Shown piece after piece: positions 36,578 to 46,151 of a stretch of DNA of 60,295 bases. Source of the stretch: Polymyxa betae. Taxonomy: Eukaryota; Endomyxa; Phytomyxea; Plasmodiophorida; Plasmodiophoridae. The stretch spans positions 1,297-61,591 of the forward strand of contig RBZT01000122.1 in assembly GCA_003693705.1 (NCBI GenBank). The letters are read 5' to 3'. Both the position numbers and the translations under genes were made by a program. Numbering within the stretch: position 1 is the first letter of the stretch; every line of letters begins with the position of its first letter. Below the pieces are notes generated by a model that ran no database searches, was not told the origin of the DNA, and saw nothing but the letters and a program-made list of their open reading frames with translations.

Positions 36578-37937
36578 TTAGGTTGATACGAAGATGTTCA
36601 GACTCGCCATCAGCGTCTCGATCGACTCCGAATCCTTTGATTGTTCCGAACGCTGTCGTAAGATGGAATCGAGATGAGCGCGAGCCGGGCCGCAATGTGC
36701 TACCAGGCGCTGCAATAATCGCGCAGCGAGCTGATCGCCCTGATCGACGTCTTTCATCAGATACGGGACGATATGCAGGCAGCTGAATGCAGCTTCGCTA
36801 CCGTCGACGTCATCGATCAGGACGGCAAGTGCGGCGTAGACATGCTCATGGGCGTCGTCGGCCGTGACGTGACGGTTAACGACGCGAGCGGTGGCTCGAG
36901 GACCCAGCACCTGACGTAATGTCGCCGGATCGCTCAGAAGCTCCTGGCCTGCGACGAACAGCGCCGCGTCCATTTCGCAGATATGGCGCAGGGCGATGGC
37001 CGCATTCGTTCGCATGCTGTTATCGGTATGGTGCCGGACGATATCGCAGAGCAGGGCGATGGTCGAAGACGACTTCGACGCCGCTTCTTTGCCTCGCAGA
37101 GAAACCGCCAACGCCATCAAGACGCCGGCGGCCGTTTTCGCGAGTTTCGTGCAGGGATGAGACAGCAGCGGCGTGACGGCGTCGACGGCGCCGGCTTCAA
37201 TGAGAAGGTCGCGCGCGTCGGCGCAATTCGACATGTTCCAGATGCAGCGCGCTACCAGCAACTGCTCCTCGGCGGACGGCGCCGAATCCAGCAGCGCCAG
37301 CATCTGTTTATAATCGTTGAGGACGGCAGCCGTCGCGCGATCTGTATCACTATGAACAACAGAATGGATGGAAAAGCGATTCGGTTACAGGGCAGCAGCG
37401 ATGCCAAGCAAGCAGCGATCTCGCAGGCGACCTTGGCGTTGGCGTCGAATAGGCAAAGCAGCAGACGGCTGATGACCTTCTTCGGCTTGAGAAGGTCGTT
37501 GAAGGAATCGGGAGCGTCGGCCAGGCGTCGTAAAGCACGCGCGGCGACCAATCGAACCTGCGGTTTGTTCGCCGTTAAGCCGTCGAGAATCAAATCGACG
37601 CCTTCGACCTGAAGGTCGTCAGAAAGAGCGGAGATCTCAGAAAATAACAGACTTCGTGAATGAAGGTGAGACGAGCTTCGAATAGGTTCAGCAAACGATG
37701 CAGAAGACGCCAGAGCAGAACGACGACCTCGCTATTACTGCTGACTTCGGTCTGAGTTAGCCAGAAGCGGATGTCGTGTAAGGCGCCCAGATCGTTGGCG
37801 ATGATATGCGCTTCGGCATCGCCAAACATTGGGACGAGCGATGTCAACGTCTCCTGCAAAGCATCGACGCCGAGCTGGCGATTGTGTAGGGCGTCAAGCA
37901 GGGCGGTGAACGGGCTGATGCCAGATTTGACGAGCAT
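36578..37937 (-). CDS. Armadillo-repeat protein
   Basis: The ATG at 37937 (MLVKSGISPFTALLDAL) starts a protein of about 390 residues in three exons. ARM-type units are visible: ARCIWNMSNCADARDLLIEAGAV, VTPLLSHPCTKLAKTAAGVLMAL, STIALLCDIVRHHTDNSMRT, AAIALRHICEMDA, and earlier VRLVAARALRRLADAPDSF and DANAKVACEIAACLASLLP. The general plan is like importin-alpha or other ARM scaffolds, but there is no importin-beta-binding head. It ends FVST at 36578, 76 bp before the vasohibin start on the same strand. A donor-like GTATCA in the last codons could instead splice in phase into the vasohibin exon. Confidence 0.8.
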
Positions 37938-38075
37938 TGCGAAAGGGGTTTGATGAGGTCGTCGTGTGTGACCGGATGTGAGGGCGGCTTAGGAAGTTCT
38001 CGATTAACGCAATGCGAGAACCCATAACAAGAGATAACCAGCGAATTGATCATGACATGACTCAACTCGGGAGGA

Positions 38076-38378
38076 TCAAAAGTGAACGATACTGTACCTT
38101 TGGTCATCGAAATTTTTGAACAATGCTGCTAAATATCCCATTGAGATGAAAAAGTGCGCGCATCTTTTCAAAAATCCGCGATGGCTTGTTTTGCCGAAAA
38201 TGTTGAATTGTGCAAAGAATCTTCGAAAAGAGTTTATAGAGCCTACGCAATACAGGATCTCTAATCTCGTGTATTTTTGAGCGAGTTCGTCTTTATTTTG
38301 ATAATTTCTTTTATTCGGATTTGCATACAGTAGAACCATAATCATAGCACATCTGGTCGATGCACCTGATGATGCCAT
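38076..38378 (-). CDS. Hypothetical open frame containing repeat copy A
   Basis: A minus-strand open frame whose second half (NSFRRFFAQFNIFGKTSHRG, then HFFISMGYLA) resembles the translation of the diverged copy at about 39700-39850. The start is uncertain: the first in-frame codons need not be the true start, and it may be an exon of a larger gene. No family recognised. Confidence 0.3.
   Translation of the reverse strand: MASSGASTRCAMIMVLLYANPNKRNYQNKDELAQKYTRLEILYCVGSINSFRRFFAQFNIFGKTSHRGFLKRCAHFFISMGYLAALFKNFDDQRYSIVHF
38095..38250. repeat. Diverged direct repeat, copy A
   Basis: The plus strand contains TCCCATTGAGATGAAAAAGTGCG, then GGCTTGTTTTGCCGAAAATG and GAATTGTGCAAAGAATCTTCGAAAAGAG. 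Copy B at about 39715-39850 has the same words in the same order with substitutions and a short insertion. Confidence 0.7.
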
Positions 38379-38488
38379 GCAACTTAGATATGTAGGATTT
38401 TCTTGTAATGGCGTCTATCACTACTGTTTTTTTTTCTATATCATCCCAGCTCAGTTCACATGCTCTATATGAATGCGTGTTTGCGGCT

Positions 38489-39618
38489 TCAAGGCATTCT
38501 TAAGACAGCCCTATAAGATTGAATAGTCAATAGTCTCAGTGCGATACTTGTTGCCTCTGGTGTTTCAATGTATTGGCTGTCAGACAGTTTACGAAATCCA
38601 GTAATTGTACTCAGTATTATTTCGTTGCCTATATTTTTCATATCAAAGCCTTTCCTAAATTCAACTCTTCTGATTTTGCAGTCCATACATGGATCCTCTT
38701 TGTCCATGTCATTCCGTAGTCCATCATCATTAAATGGTTCTATACATTCTGTATCTGGTTCATCATAGTCGTTGTTATCATAACCGTACTTTGTCCAAAT
38801 TATCCGAGTAGTTATGAACTCACTTTTTTCAAATCCTAAAAGACCGAAGGTCGGGGATGGGGGACGTTCGAGGCTGCAAAAGTTGCCATCGTGGCAATGC
38901 AGGAGAGTTTTAGTGAACGTTTATAATCGTTTGTAATTTTTTTTAACGCAACAATGGGGCATTCGGAAAGATACGATTACTCTGAAAACCTGCAGTCGCT
39001 TCCCGACGGGACCTCATTCGGGTCAAGCACGATAAGATGCTTAGGGTCGGCGACGATTCCTGCTTTCTGAGCAATAGAACGCAGACAAGGTCGGTCGAGA
39101 ATATGATGTGGAATAACGACGGTACAACACCCACCGTCATCAACAGGTAGAAATCCATATAAGTTGCCTTTGGTGAACGCATAAAGACTGAACATATACT
39201 GCCATTCCTTCTCGGAAAATTTGTTTTTCAGCTCCTTACATGGCGCTTTATACAGTCTTTTGATATCGCCGAAAGTTGGCCGAGAATATTTCGGAGCGAA
39301 CTGAAAAATCTCATGCAATTTTATAGCAACAGACAACAGGTAAAGGCTCGCATCAATCTTGCTCGTGCCCTCCTTATAGCGTTTGTGCTGGGGTTTTGAT
39401 ATCTTGCTACTATCGTATTCAATATTAGTATACATTCAGAAACAACCAAGGGCCAGTTCTAGGCAAATTTTGGCAAGCGTACCAGATGGGGCAGGGGCAG
39501 CGTCGGCGAAACAGCACCCGATATTTATGCCGAAATTAGAAGACCCGCACTTGCGACAAGCCTGCTTGCCATTCGAGAGCTCGTAATAATGATGTGGATG
39601 GATGAGCAGATTTACCAT
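38489..39618 (-). CDS. Unrecognised gene with zinc-ribbon-like N-terminus (several exons)
   Basis: Three minus-strand coding blocks lie in a row. 39618-39436 encodes HYYELSNGKQACRKCGSSNFG, with a CxxC knuckle. 39435-38977 encodes SKISKPQHKRYKEGTSKID, LYLLSVAIKLHEIFQFAPKY, EKEWQYMFSLYAFTKGNLYG, ending DCRFSE. About 38830-38489 encodes an acidic stretch (DNNDYDEPDTECIEPFNDDG), CMDCKIRRVEFRKGFDM and a helical end. Blocks 1 and 2 share a frame but are separated by a TGA; a spliced intron with the branch point TACTAAT at about 39424-39430 probably removes it. Composition and codon use look coding. I cannot name the family; a role in nucleic-acid binding is only suggested by the Cys pairs. Confidence 0.45.
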
Positions 39619-39699
39619 TACGATCGATTCTGATCAATGAACAATGGAAAACAAGTCCGTGACCAGATATCATATAATAACATTTGACATTCAGACCCC

Positions 39700-39860
39700 T
39701 GAATCACCGTTTTTTGAAAATCCCAGTGAGATGAAAAACTGCGTGATGTATTCCAACATTCTGCGCAGGCTTGATTTGCCGAAAATTAAATACAGGTGTG
39801 AAAAGTGGAATTGTGCGAAGAAACTCTGAAAAGAGTTCATCAAGACCTCGCAGTTTTGAA
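39700..39860. repeat. Diverged direct repeat, copy B
   Basis: Counterpart of the 38.1-38.25 kb repeat in the same orientation, including AATCCCAGTGAGATGAAAAACTGCG, GGCTTGATTTGCCGAAAAT and GAATTGTGCGAAGAAACTCTGAAAAGAG. The minus strand of both copies can be read as similar protein (NSFxxFFAQF...FGKxS...FFISxG). Confidence 0.7.
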
Positions 39861-39959
39861 TACATGAATGAACGCACTAATGTTGTTTGGGCCGTGGCGG
39901 AGTGCGCCCGCGATCCCATCGTGAGCTCATAATCGAGGGGCTCTCGCGTTTCAAGCATC

Positions 39960-40779
39960 ATGAGCAAGCTGTCCAGTGATACCGTTCGCGAGAACGTCAA
40001 GAAGATCCTGGCCGCCGCCCAGGAGAAGAAGCGTAACTTCACCGAGACCATCGAGCTTCAGATCGCCCTGAAGAACTACGATGCCGCTCGTGACAAGCGT
40101 ATTGCTGGTAAGCCTGAGTCATTGCTTTCTTTCTCCAACATGATGAGTTTCGCTGTGTCGCCCCAATCGGACTATGTTTTGTCGAGAACAACAGCACTGA
40201 CATTTCACTTTTATCAAATCATGTCTTCTTTGGTGTCTGTATATTAATTCGTTTATAGGTCAGGTGAAGCTGCCTGTTGTCCCTAAGCCCAAGTCTCGTG
40301 TCTGCATTCTTGGTGATGCTCGTACCTGTGACGTCGCCAAGGAAAAGGGTCTCGAGTACATGTCGGAAGACGACCTGACCAAGTTGAACCGTAACAAGAA
40401 GCTGGTCAAGAAGCTGGCTCAGCGCTACGACGCTTTCCTTGCCTCCGCCTCGCTGATCAAGAAGATTCCTCGTTTATTGGGTCCCACCCTGAACAAGGTC
40501 GGCAAGTTCCCTGGTGTCCTGGCTCCCAACGCCGACCCCGCCGAGAAAGTTGCTGAGATTTCGTCCACGATCAAGTTCAACTTGCGTATCAAGAAGGATC
40601 GCCCAATGTGCATGGGAACGGCCGTTGCCAACGTCAGCATGTCCGAGGATGACATCGCCATCAACGTCACCTTGGCTGTCAACTTCATGGTGTCGCTGCT
40701 CAAGAAGAAGTGGCACAACGTTAAGCGTCTGTATTTGAAGAGCACCATGGGTCCGGCTTTCAAGATCTATGGTTTCTAA
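39960..40779 (+). CDS. RPL10A: 60S ribosomal protein L10a (uL1)
   Basis: Eukaryotic uL1 lines the L1 stalk and helps tRNA leave the E site. The ATG at 39960 gives [21 protein letters not shown] and the protein runs to FKIYGF at 40779, about 217 residues, full length. Diagnostic text includes [51 protein letters not shown] and [21 protein letters not shown]. One intron, 40108-40258 (151 nt), splits RIAG/QVKL. It is about three times longer than most introns here and carries a possible C/D snoRNA. Codon use is biased toward G/C third positions, as expected for a highly expressed gene. Confidence 0.97.
40135..40205 (+). ncRNA. Candidate C/D box snoRNA inside the L10a intron
   Basis: ATGATGA at 40140-40146 fits a C box (RUGAUGA) and CTGA at 40197-40200 fits a D box, 50 nt apart, in the sense orientation inside the long intron. 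Flanking complementarity is weak and internal C'/D' boxes are not obvious, so this is only a candidate. Confidence 0.3.
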
Positions 40780-41028
40780 GCAGCTCTTGCGAGCTTTGTA
40801 TCTTTACCAACTGGATTCGATTTCAATCCGTTGGGAGCGAGAGCCCCGCTAATAAATATCGTCGTATGAACTAATCTGTGTGAGAATATAGCATATAACT
40901 ATAGAGATAGATTATTGGTACTGTTGTCGGTTTATCTAGTATTGACTCGATAAATAAGCATGATTTGTTGGAACGGAGAATTATTGCAGAAACAGCAACT
41001 TGCTATATACATAAACACACAATTAACA

Positions 41029-42845
41029 TTAAATATCCAGATGGGAAGGGATGTGGGGTCGCGTTCTCAGACTGGAATACCTCCAATCAGTCTCTATAGG
41101 AAGAGCAGTTTTTGATCTTGGTCTTGAAGATTTGAATTGCCTTAAGCTGCCTTCAAATGAGTCCGATAATTTTGTGCTTCTGGAATCCTTCGAGCTGAAG
41201 TGGTTTGGGTTAAAATCTACCACAAATGAGTCGTGTGCAGGCTTGGATGCCTCGGACCTAACGAATTCAGGTTACCAGACAGCGTAGACAAATATACAAA
41301 AAAAATGTAAACGGATGGAAAATGCTATCAAGTGGCTAACTACTATATGGTATATAAAGAGGCTGAATTGAGCTTACATGACGGGCCGAAGCCAGGGATG
41401 CTTCAGATGCTGCCGCGCTGAGACTCGCAGACTTGGGTCCAGATGCAGCATCGGTATTAAGAAAGCCGCTATCTCCATAGCGTCAGAATGTCGGAATCCA
41501 TAGCTTTCTACAAGTATTTCATGCAAGTGCCACTGAGTCAACTCAGGAATGCGTCGTAGCCTGCCATCTGGAAGGAAATAATGCTGTCCTAATGGGGACC
41601 TGATGAGATTCTGAGTTGCAGTACCCAGAATTTCAGCTATTAAAGCAACATGGTCATCATCCCTAAAGCAGATCAGCCTTGAGAAAACGCCAATTTGACA
41701 AAAGCAAAACCTCGACACTCTGGCATTCTCATTCGGTTTTGGATCAAATAAGTAATGCCCAGTAAGCAATTCAAAGGCAATGCATCCCAGCGACCAAATA
41801 TCGGCTGCACAACCATCTAAAATGGAGTAAGGAAACAATTTTTAAAGCCCATAATCAACTCACAGAAGCTCCTGACGAGAACTTCAGGTGCGCGATATTG
41901 CCTTGTAGTTATATATTCGCTATGGCGATCGAAGGCATGGCAAGCATTGCCCAAATCAGCGATCTTTATAACTGGAGAAGGGAAACTGAATCCATCTTCC
42001 GACCACATACTCTCGTCGCTCTTGCGATAACGCCCTTCAGCTAAAGCATTCATAACCTCATTGCTTTTGGTAAGAATGTTTTCGGGTTTCAGATCAGTGT
42101 GAATCACATGACATTGACGATGAAGGAAATCAAGCCCCCTAAGAGCATCACGAACAATAAGTTTTACACTCGACATCGGAACCCTTTTGTTAGGGCTGTT
42201 CTTGATCAGATCGAAGAGGTTGCCGCCTAATGGCTCCATTATCGTACAAATATGCTTTCCTCCAGATCCCATAACGTCAAATCGACCCAGCATTTTAACT
42301 ACTGGGAGATGCACAGTGGGAATATTCATCGACTTTGAGACGGTATCGATTCGTTGCAGAATTTTAATTTCTTCGAGAGCCGAGTCTAAATATTGTTTCT
42401 GACCCCTCTGAAATTTGATAGCAACATGACTGCACGGAGGCTTCATTTCGTAGGAAAACGACTGAAGATCCGCTGCAAGCCATACTGTTGAAAAATGTCC
42501 CCATCCAAGTTTCTTGACGATCATATAACGTTTTTGGTACAACTGGCCACGATAGACCTATCTAAACATCAAAACTGGTAGCGAGGATAATAGAGAAAGA
42601 ATTACGCAATGAAATCCGCCTTCGTGGTAATTATTCAAACCTTCCTCACTGCGAAGCAGCTTATCAAGATTATAAAGCTCGTGTATGGTCTTTCCACTAT
42701 GGTAATAGGCGAATGCATCGGCGTAAATAGGATCCGATTCCGATACAGCAAATTCGACATGACGCTGAGCATAATTTGGTTTGAACAACTGCCCTTCTGA
42801 CTTTAACGACCGCGAATCCGGCTTCGACAGAGAGCTATGACCCAT
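41029..42845 (-). CDS. SR-protein kinase (SRPK family)
   Basis: SRPKs phosphorylate Arg-Ser domains of splicing factors. The start ATG at 42845 gives MGHSSLSKPD. GLNNYHEGGFHCVYRGQLY is the SRPK entry, followed by KKLGWGHFSTVWLAADL (Gly loop), HVAIKF (Lys), a gap in the spacer position, VIHTDLKPENIL (catalytic loop), IADLGNACH (DLG, as in SRPKs), TTRQYRAPEV and ADIWSLGCIAFELLTG. The C-lobe ends LHLDPSLRVSARQHLKHPWLRPVM. The M codon there is followed by TAA, but that TAA lies in a donor GTAAGC; splicing 41258-41377 joins in phase to a further exon of about 75 residues (SEASKPAHDSFVVDFNPNHF...) ending at 41029. The usual long SRPK spacer between kinase lobes seems short. Confidence 0.92.
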
Positions 42846-43297
42846 CAACGACCCCAAGCTATGCCGGCGGTTGCAAGGTTGATCACGTCCAAGAAATCGG
42901 CCCCCGCTCGGCGCGGCCAGAATGGCAATTTGAAGGCGGCGGTGAAATGACGACTATCTGAAAGAGAGACAGAAAGCGCTCTGAGAGATTGAGTGTGTGT
43001 TGGTGGCAGCAGTCAGTCAGTATGCGACTGTGTACGTTACGTGTAGAGTGTCACCCACGACGTGGCCCGGCCTGTTATCCCTGTCATTGGAAGTTTGTAT
43101 GAATGTCCTTGATAGAGACGGGTTCATACCGATTACCGAGCCGATATCGGATACCTAAATCAAGATGGCGACCGGCCCTGCAGGACGCCAGATCATCGTC
43201 AAGGTAAGCGCAATCGTCGTGTAAGGAATTAGCGCGATAGCGGGATCTTCATAAAAATTTGCGTTTCAAAAGCGAGCGGTAATCAAATATTCAGTTT
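42846..43297. other. Intergenic upstream of SRPK with one orphan exon-like start
   Basis: A plus-strand ATG in strong context (CAAGATGGCG) at 43165 opens MATGPAGRQIIVK up to a consensus donor GTAAGC at 43204. I could not find a following exon, so it may be a leader exon or chance. Confidence 0.3.
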
Positions 43298-43633
43298 CTA
43301 AATCATGATTGCCAATAAATAGTTTCCCATTTTTTTATATAATTTCGTTAACGCGAGAGAGAATAAGCTAGAAACAGTTTCACAATGTAAGGTAGCTGTG
43401 AAAACCAAACCATTCTTAGCGAAGCTGTTAAACCCTCCTAGCAGCAACCTGTAACCCGCCTTACAGATCGAGCATGTCGACGCTAGCATAGCTTCATGCG
43501 AAGGCCCGACGCCCTCTCCCTTGGGATTCCTTCTAGCAATTCTGCCTTCAATCGTCTCAATCGAGTCATCAAGAATGCTGTCGACTGTAGCCTGCGTAGG
43601 AGGAGGCCGCATCGCCTCATTACAACTTCCCAT
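43298..43633 (-). CDS. Small hypothetical protein divergent from OPA3
   Basis: An open frame of 111 codons with ATG at 43633: MGSCNEAMRPPPTQATVDSI, then IEGRIARRNPKGEGVGPSHEA, CSICKAGYRLLLGG. The first half looks like real coding sequence; the second half may include unspliced introns (GTAAGG near 43464). No family recognised. Its start is only 63 bp from the OPA3 start on the other strand. Confidence 0.4.
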   Translation of the reverse strand: MGSCNEAMRPPPTQATVDSILDDSIETIEGRIARRNPKGEGVGPSHEAMLASTCSICKAGYRLLLGGFNSFAKNGLVFTATLHCETVSSLFSLALTKLYKKMGNYLLAIMI

Positions 43634-43696
43634 TTTAGATGTCACTGATATCGGGCTAGCCTTTATTCAGCTGTAGTCGGCAAGCATATAGCCTAT

Positions 43697-44515
43697 ATGG
43701 CTCCGATCGGTGGCATCTTCATTAAGCTTGGCTCGTTAGCGGTTCGAATGTTGGCGAAACCGGTCTCGAAGGTGCCAAATTTGTCGAAGTGTCTTTGTCA
43801 GGCTTCTGAATCAGCCTGATAGACGTTTGTACAACAATCCAAAACGCATCCCACATGGAGGTAAAACGTTTGCTGTTTCGGATAATTTGCTGTTTATGAA
43901 AATCACCAATACAGAGCAATTTTTGTCAATTTCGGCCAGTTTCATCACAAAGTGCAATATAAATTCCAGGTATCAAAAATCTATTTTACTGTCATGAAGA
44001 GTTCGAACAATTTGTAGGCTCGCTTATTAGGACACAGAGTAAAGACGGTGAAACCTCTTGAAGAAGAGAAAGCTCTGGAAGTAGGAACAGGTCGGTTGTT
44101 TACAAATCGCCGCCACTATTGCCTCGAAACGACGTTGTTTCCAGACACTATTAGTGAACTGATCGTGTTCGGTGTTGCCGGACTCTGCATCTCTCTGGAA
44201 GTTTACCGGAATATTCGTGCATCTGAGAAAGCGAAGCTTGCCGAAGAAGAGGAAGAGCGTCAAGAGAAACAGGTTGGTTGGTTTCCTGTGCCTGTCTCTG
44301 TCGCTTTGAATGGCCTCTTTATTGAGCACCTTCTTGTTTCAACCTTGAGCGATCCTTTATAATATTGGTCCTAGGCAATGCTAGATCGATTCGCAGCTAT
44401 CGAATCCGAGATTGGAGAATTGAAGGAGAAACAAGCAACGATGGTGCGGTCGTTGGAAGATTCGATAGCGGAGCTGAGGTCCTTCACATCGACAATCCGA
44501 TCCAGTCCCAAATAG
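43697..44515 (+). CDS. OPA3: OPA3-like mitochondrial protein
   Basis: The ATG at 43697 gives MAPIGGIFIKLGSLAVRMLAKPVSKVPNL, matching the OPA3 head (LGIRQVSKPLANRIK). A middle exon near 43915-43970 reads FGQFHHKVQYKFQ, equivalent to the family's QLYHWVEMR segment. It is followed by ARLLGHRVKTVKPLEEEKALEVG and the hydrophobic ELIVFGVAGLCISLEVYRN, then a coiled-coil tail (KAKLAEEEEERQEKQ; AAIESEIGELKEKQ) ending SSPK. OPA3 is an inner/outer mitochondrial membrane protein affecting mitochondrial shape and lipid metabolism. Small exons between 43790 and 43915 are not fully resolved. Confidence 0.82.
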
Positions 44516-44620
44516 CAACTCCAATCACTGCCTTCTCTTGGCCATTGTACTATCTAATACCATTTTAAGCTGATCGTAAGTTATATCGGGAAATATAATA
44601 CACTCATAGAGCAAGAATCG

Positions 44621-45690
44621 TCAGACCTGTATTGATCTCGAAACGATTTGGCTTATGTCGTGAATCGCAAGTCGATTGCCTTCCGTTCCGCATACTAGCA
44701 ACGGAGAATTCGGCTGAGAAAGATGTGCTAGCCCCATGCTCCAGATTGCTACCGAGCTCGAATAGCAGCTGCCGTGATTTGATGTCCCATAATCGGGATT
44801 GGAGGTGCCGGCCGCTAATTCTGTCATCGATAGCCGCATCAAACACCCAACCGCCGTGCTCCAGCTCGTATCCGATTTGCTTGCCTTCAGATTGAACTCA
44901 GCAGACGGAAATCATCCATAGCAACTGATCAGAAATCGTCGACAGCAGAGGTGTAAACTGGTCTAAGAAAGTTTTCAAAGTCGCACCGGTTACAATATTG
45001 TATTGTAGCCAACATGAATCATAACCACCGAGGCCAACGGTGTTATCGTCGATGAAACCGGATACACAAATCTAGTGGAGTTTGAGAGATGAGTCGCAGA
45101 TCCCAAAACCGAACAGATCCGTCTTTAGACCCTGGAGCTAGGATTGTGCTGCTGTTATTAACAGCTGGACTATTAACGTCTACATTATGCCCTTAGGGTT
45201 GACATCACCCACACGAACATCGAAAATTTTGATGCGACAATCCTAGGAGACAGAAGCGACTTCGAATAAAACCAATTCAAGATCCACAAAGAACCCACCT
45301 GTGCTGTTCATATCAAACTCTCTAGATAGTAAAGCACCTTGGTTCCAGCGGCGGCTATCGAGACGCCTTCACGGATTTCGCCACGATCTTGGGCGCCTTG
45401 TTTTTTGACATTGACGATTCTGCGACGTCAGCATCCCAAACATAAACATCTTGGCCGGATGCAGAGGCCAACGTCGAAGTCTTCCTGGCTGTAAAGAAGC
45501 GCGAACGCGAAGCGCTGGTAAAAGTGCTTAAAAAAATGACGGTCGCCATAAACGGTGCCATCGAAGGACGACGACACGGTCCAATCGGAATGCGCCCATT
45601 AAACAGTATCAACCCAGCGAGTATGGCCAGATAGAAAGCAAACGCTTCGGTCATCAGCTCCATCATCAATAAACGTCTCAATTAGAGCTC
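44621..45690 (-). CDS. WD40-repeat protein, reading frame interrupted (tiny introns or pseudogene)
   Basis: WD-repeat pieces appear in order on the minus strand but in changing frames: DRSVCFLSGHTRWVDTV (about 45650-45605), STLASASGQDVYVWDADV (about 45470-45420), DCRIKIFDVRVGDVNPKGI and, through an in-phase 32-nt intron at 45152-45183, STILAPGSKDGSVRFWDLR, then VSGFIDDNTVGLGGYDS, GGWVFDAAIDD, SRLWDIKSRQLLFELGSNLEHG, and VCGTEGNRLAIHDISQ near the end at 44621. Some frame changes have no GT-AG intron that fixes them, for example after FWDLR and in the 44710-44740 region. The gene may be decaying, or contain introns I cannot see. Which WD40 family it belongs to is unclear. Confidence 0.5.
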
Positions 45691-46151
45691 TTGTCGGAAT
45701 GATTTAATTCTCAGTTTCGTTCCATGATATTGTCAAATTGCAGTGAAAGCAGCGACGATCTCAATAATTTCAGGTCTGTTACAATGGTTTTAACCCGCAG
45801 TGTCAGTAGTTAGATAAACTGGATTCCAGGAAGCACGGTGCGACTTTATCAAATCAGCACATGCGGCAAAATGTGCAAACTGACCTCGCAGAATCGAGTT
45901 CGGAATCTCAACTGAGCCGAATTCAATCACCCATTATATTATCACAGCATCCAGAAATAAAAACTGATTTTGATCTGACCAGTAGTAGAGCTATCAGCGA
46001 CAAACTTGTTAAAACTGTTCTGACTTGAGGCTCAAGGGGAAGCACGACAAAGGTACAGAAGTTCAATCATTTAGTCTAGAGCGGCAGTAATTGAACGAAT
46101 AAGCAAGTACATAAATATACGCTCATTTACTAATGACACGATAATGTCAGA
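45691..46151. other. Intergenic, no gene seen
   Basis: AT-rich gap of about 460 bp upstream of the WD40 gene and downstream of Tectonic. No open frame or RNA gene recognised. Confidence 0.35.

Noticed and set aside
39436-39438. Reassignment of TGA to an amino acid
   Set aside because: Other genes here, such as the sphingosine kinase and the helical-repeat region, are consistent with the standard code, and an intron is a simpler explanation.
45600-45610. Reassignment of TAA to Gln in the WD40 gene
   Set aside because: TAA is the normal stop of several well-supported genes in the window (L10a, TVP23, PIG-T, ETFA).
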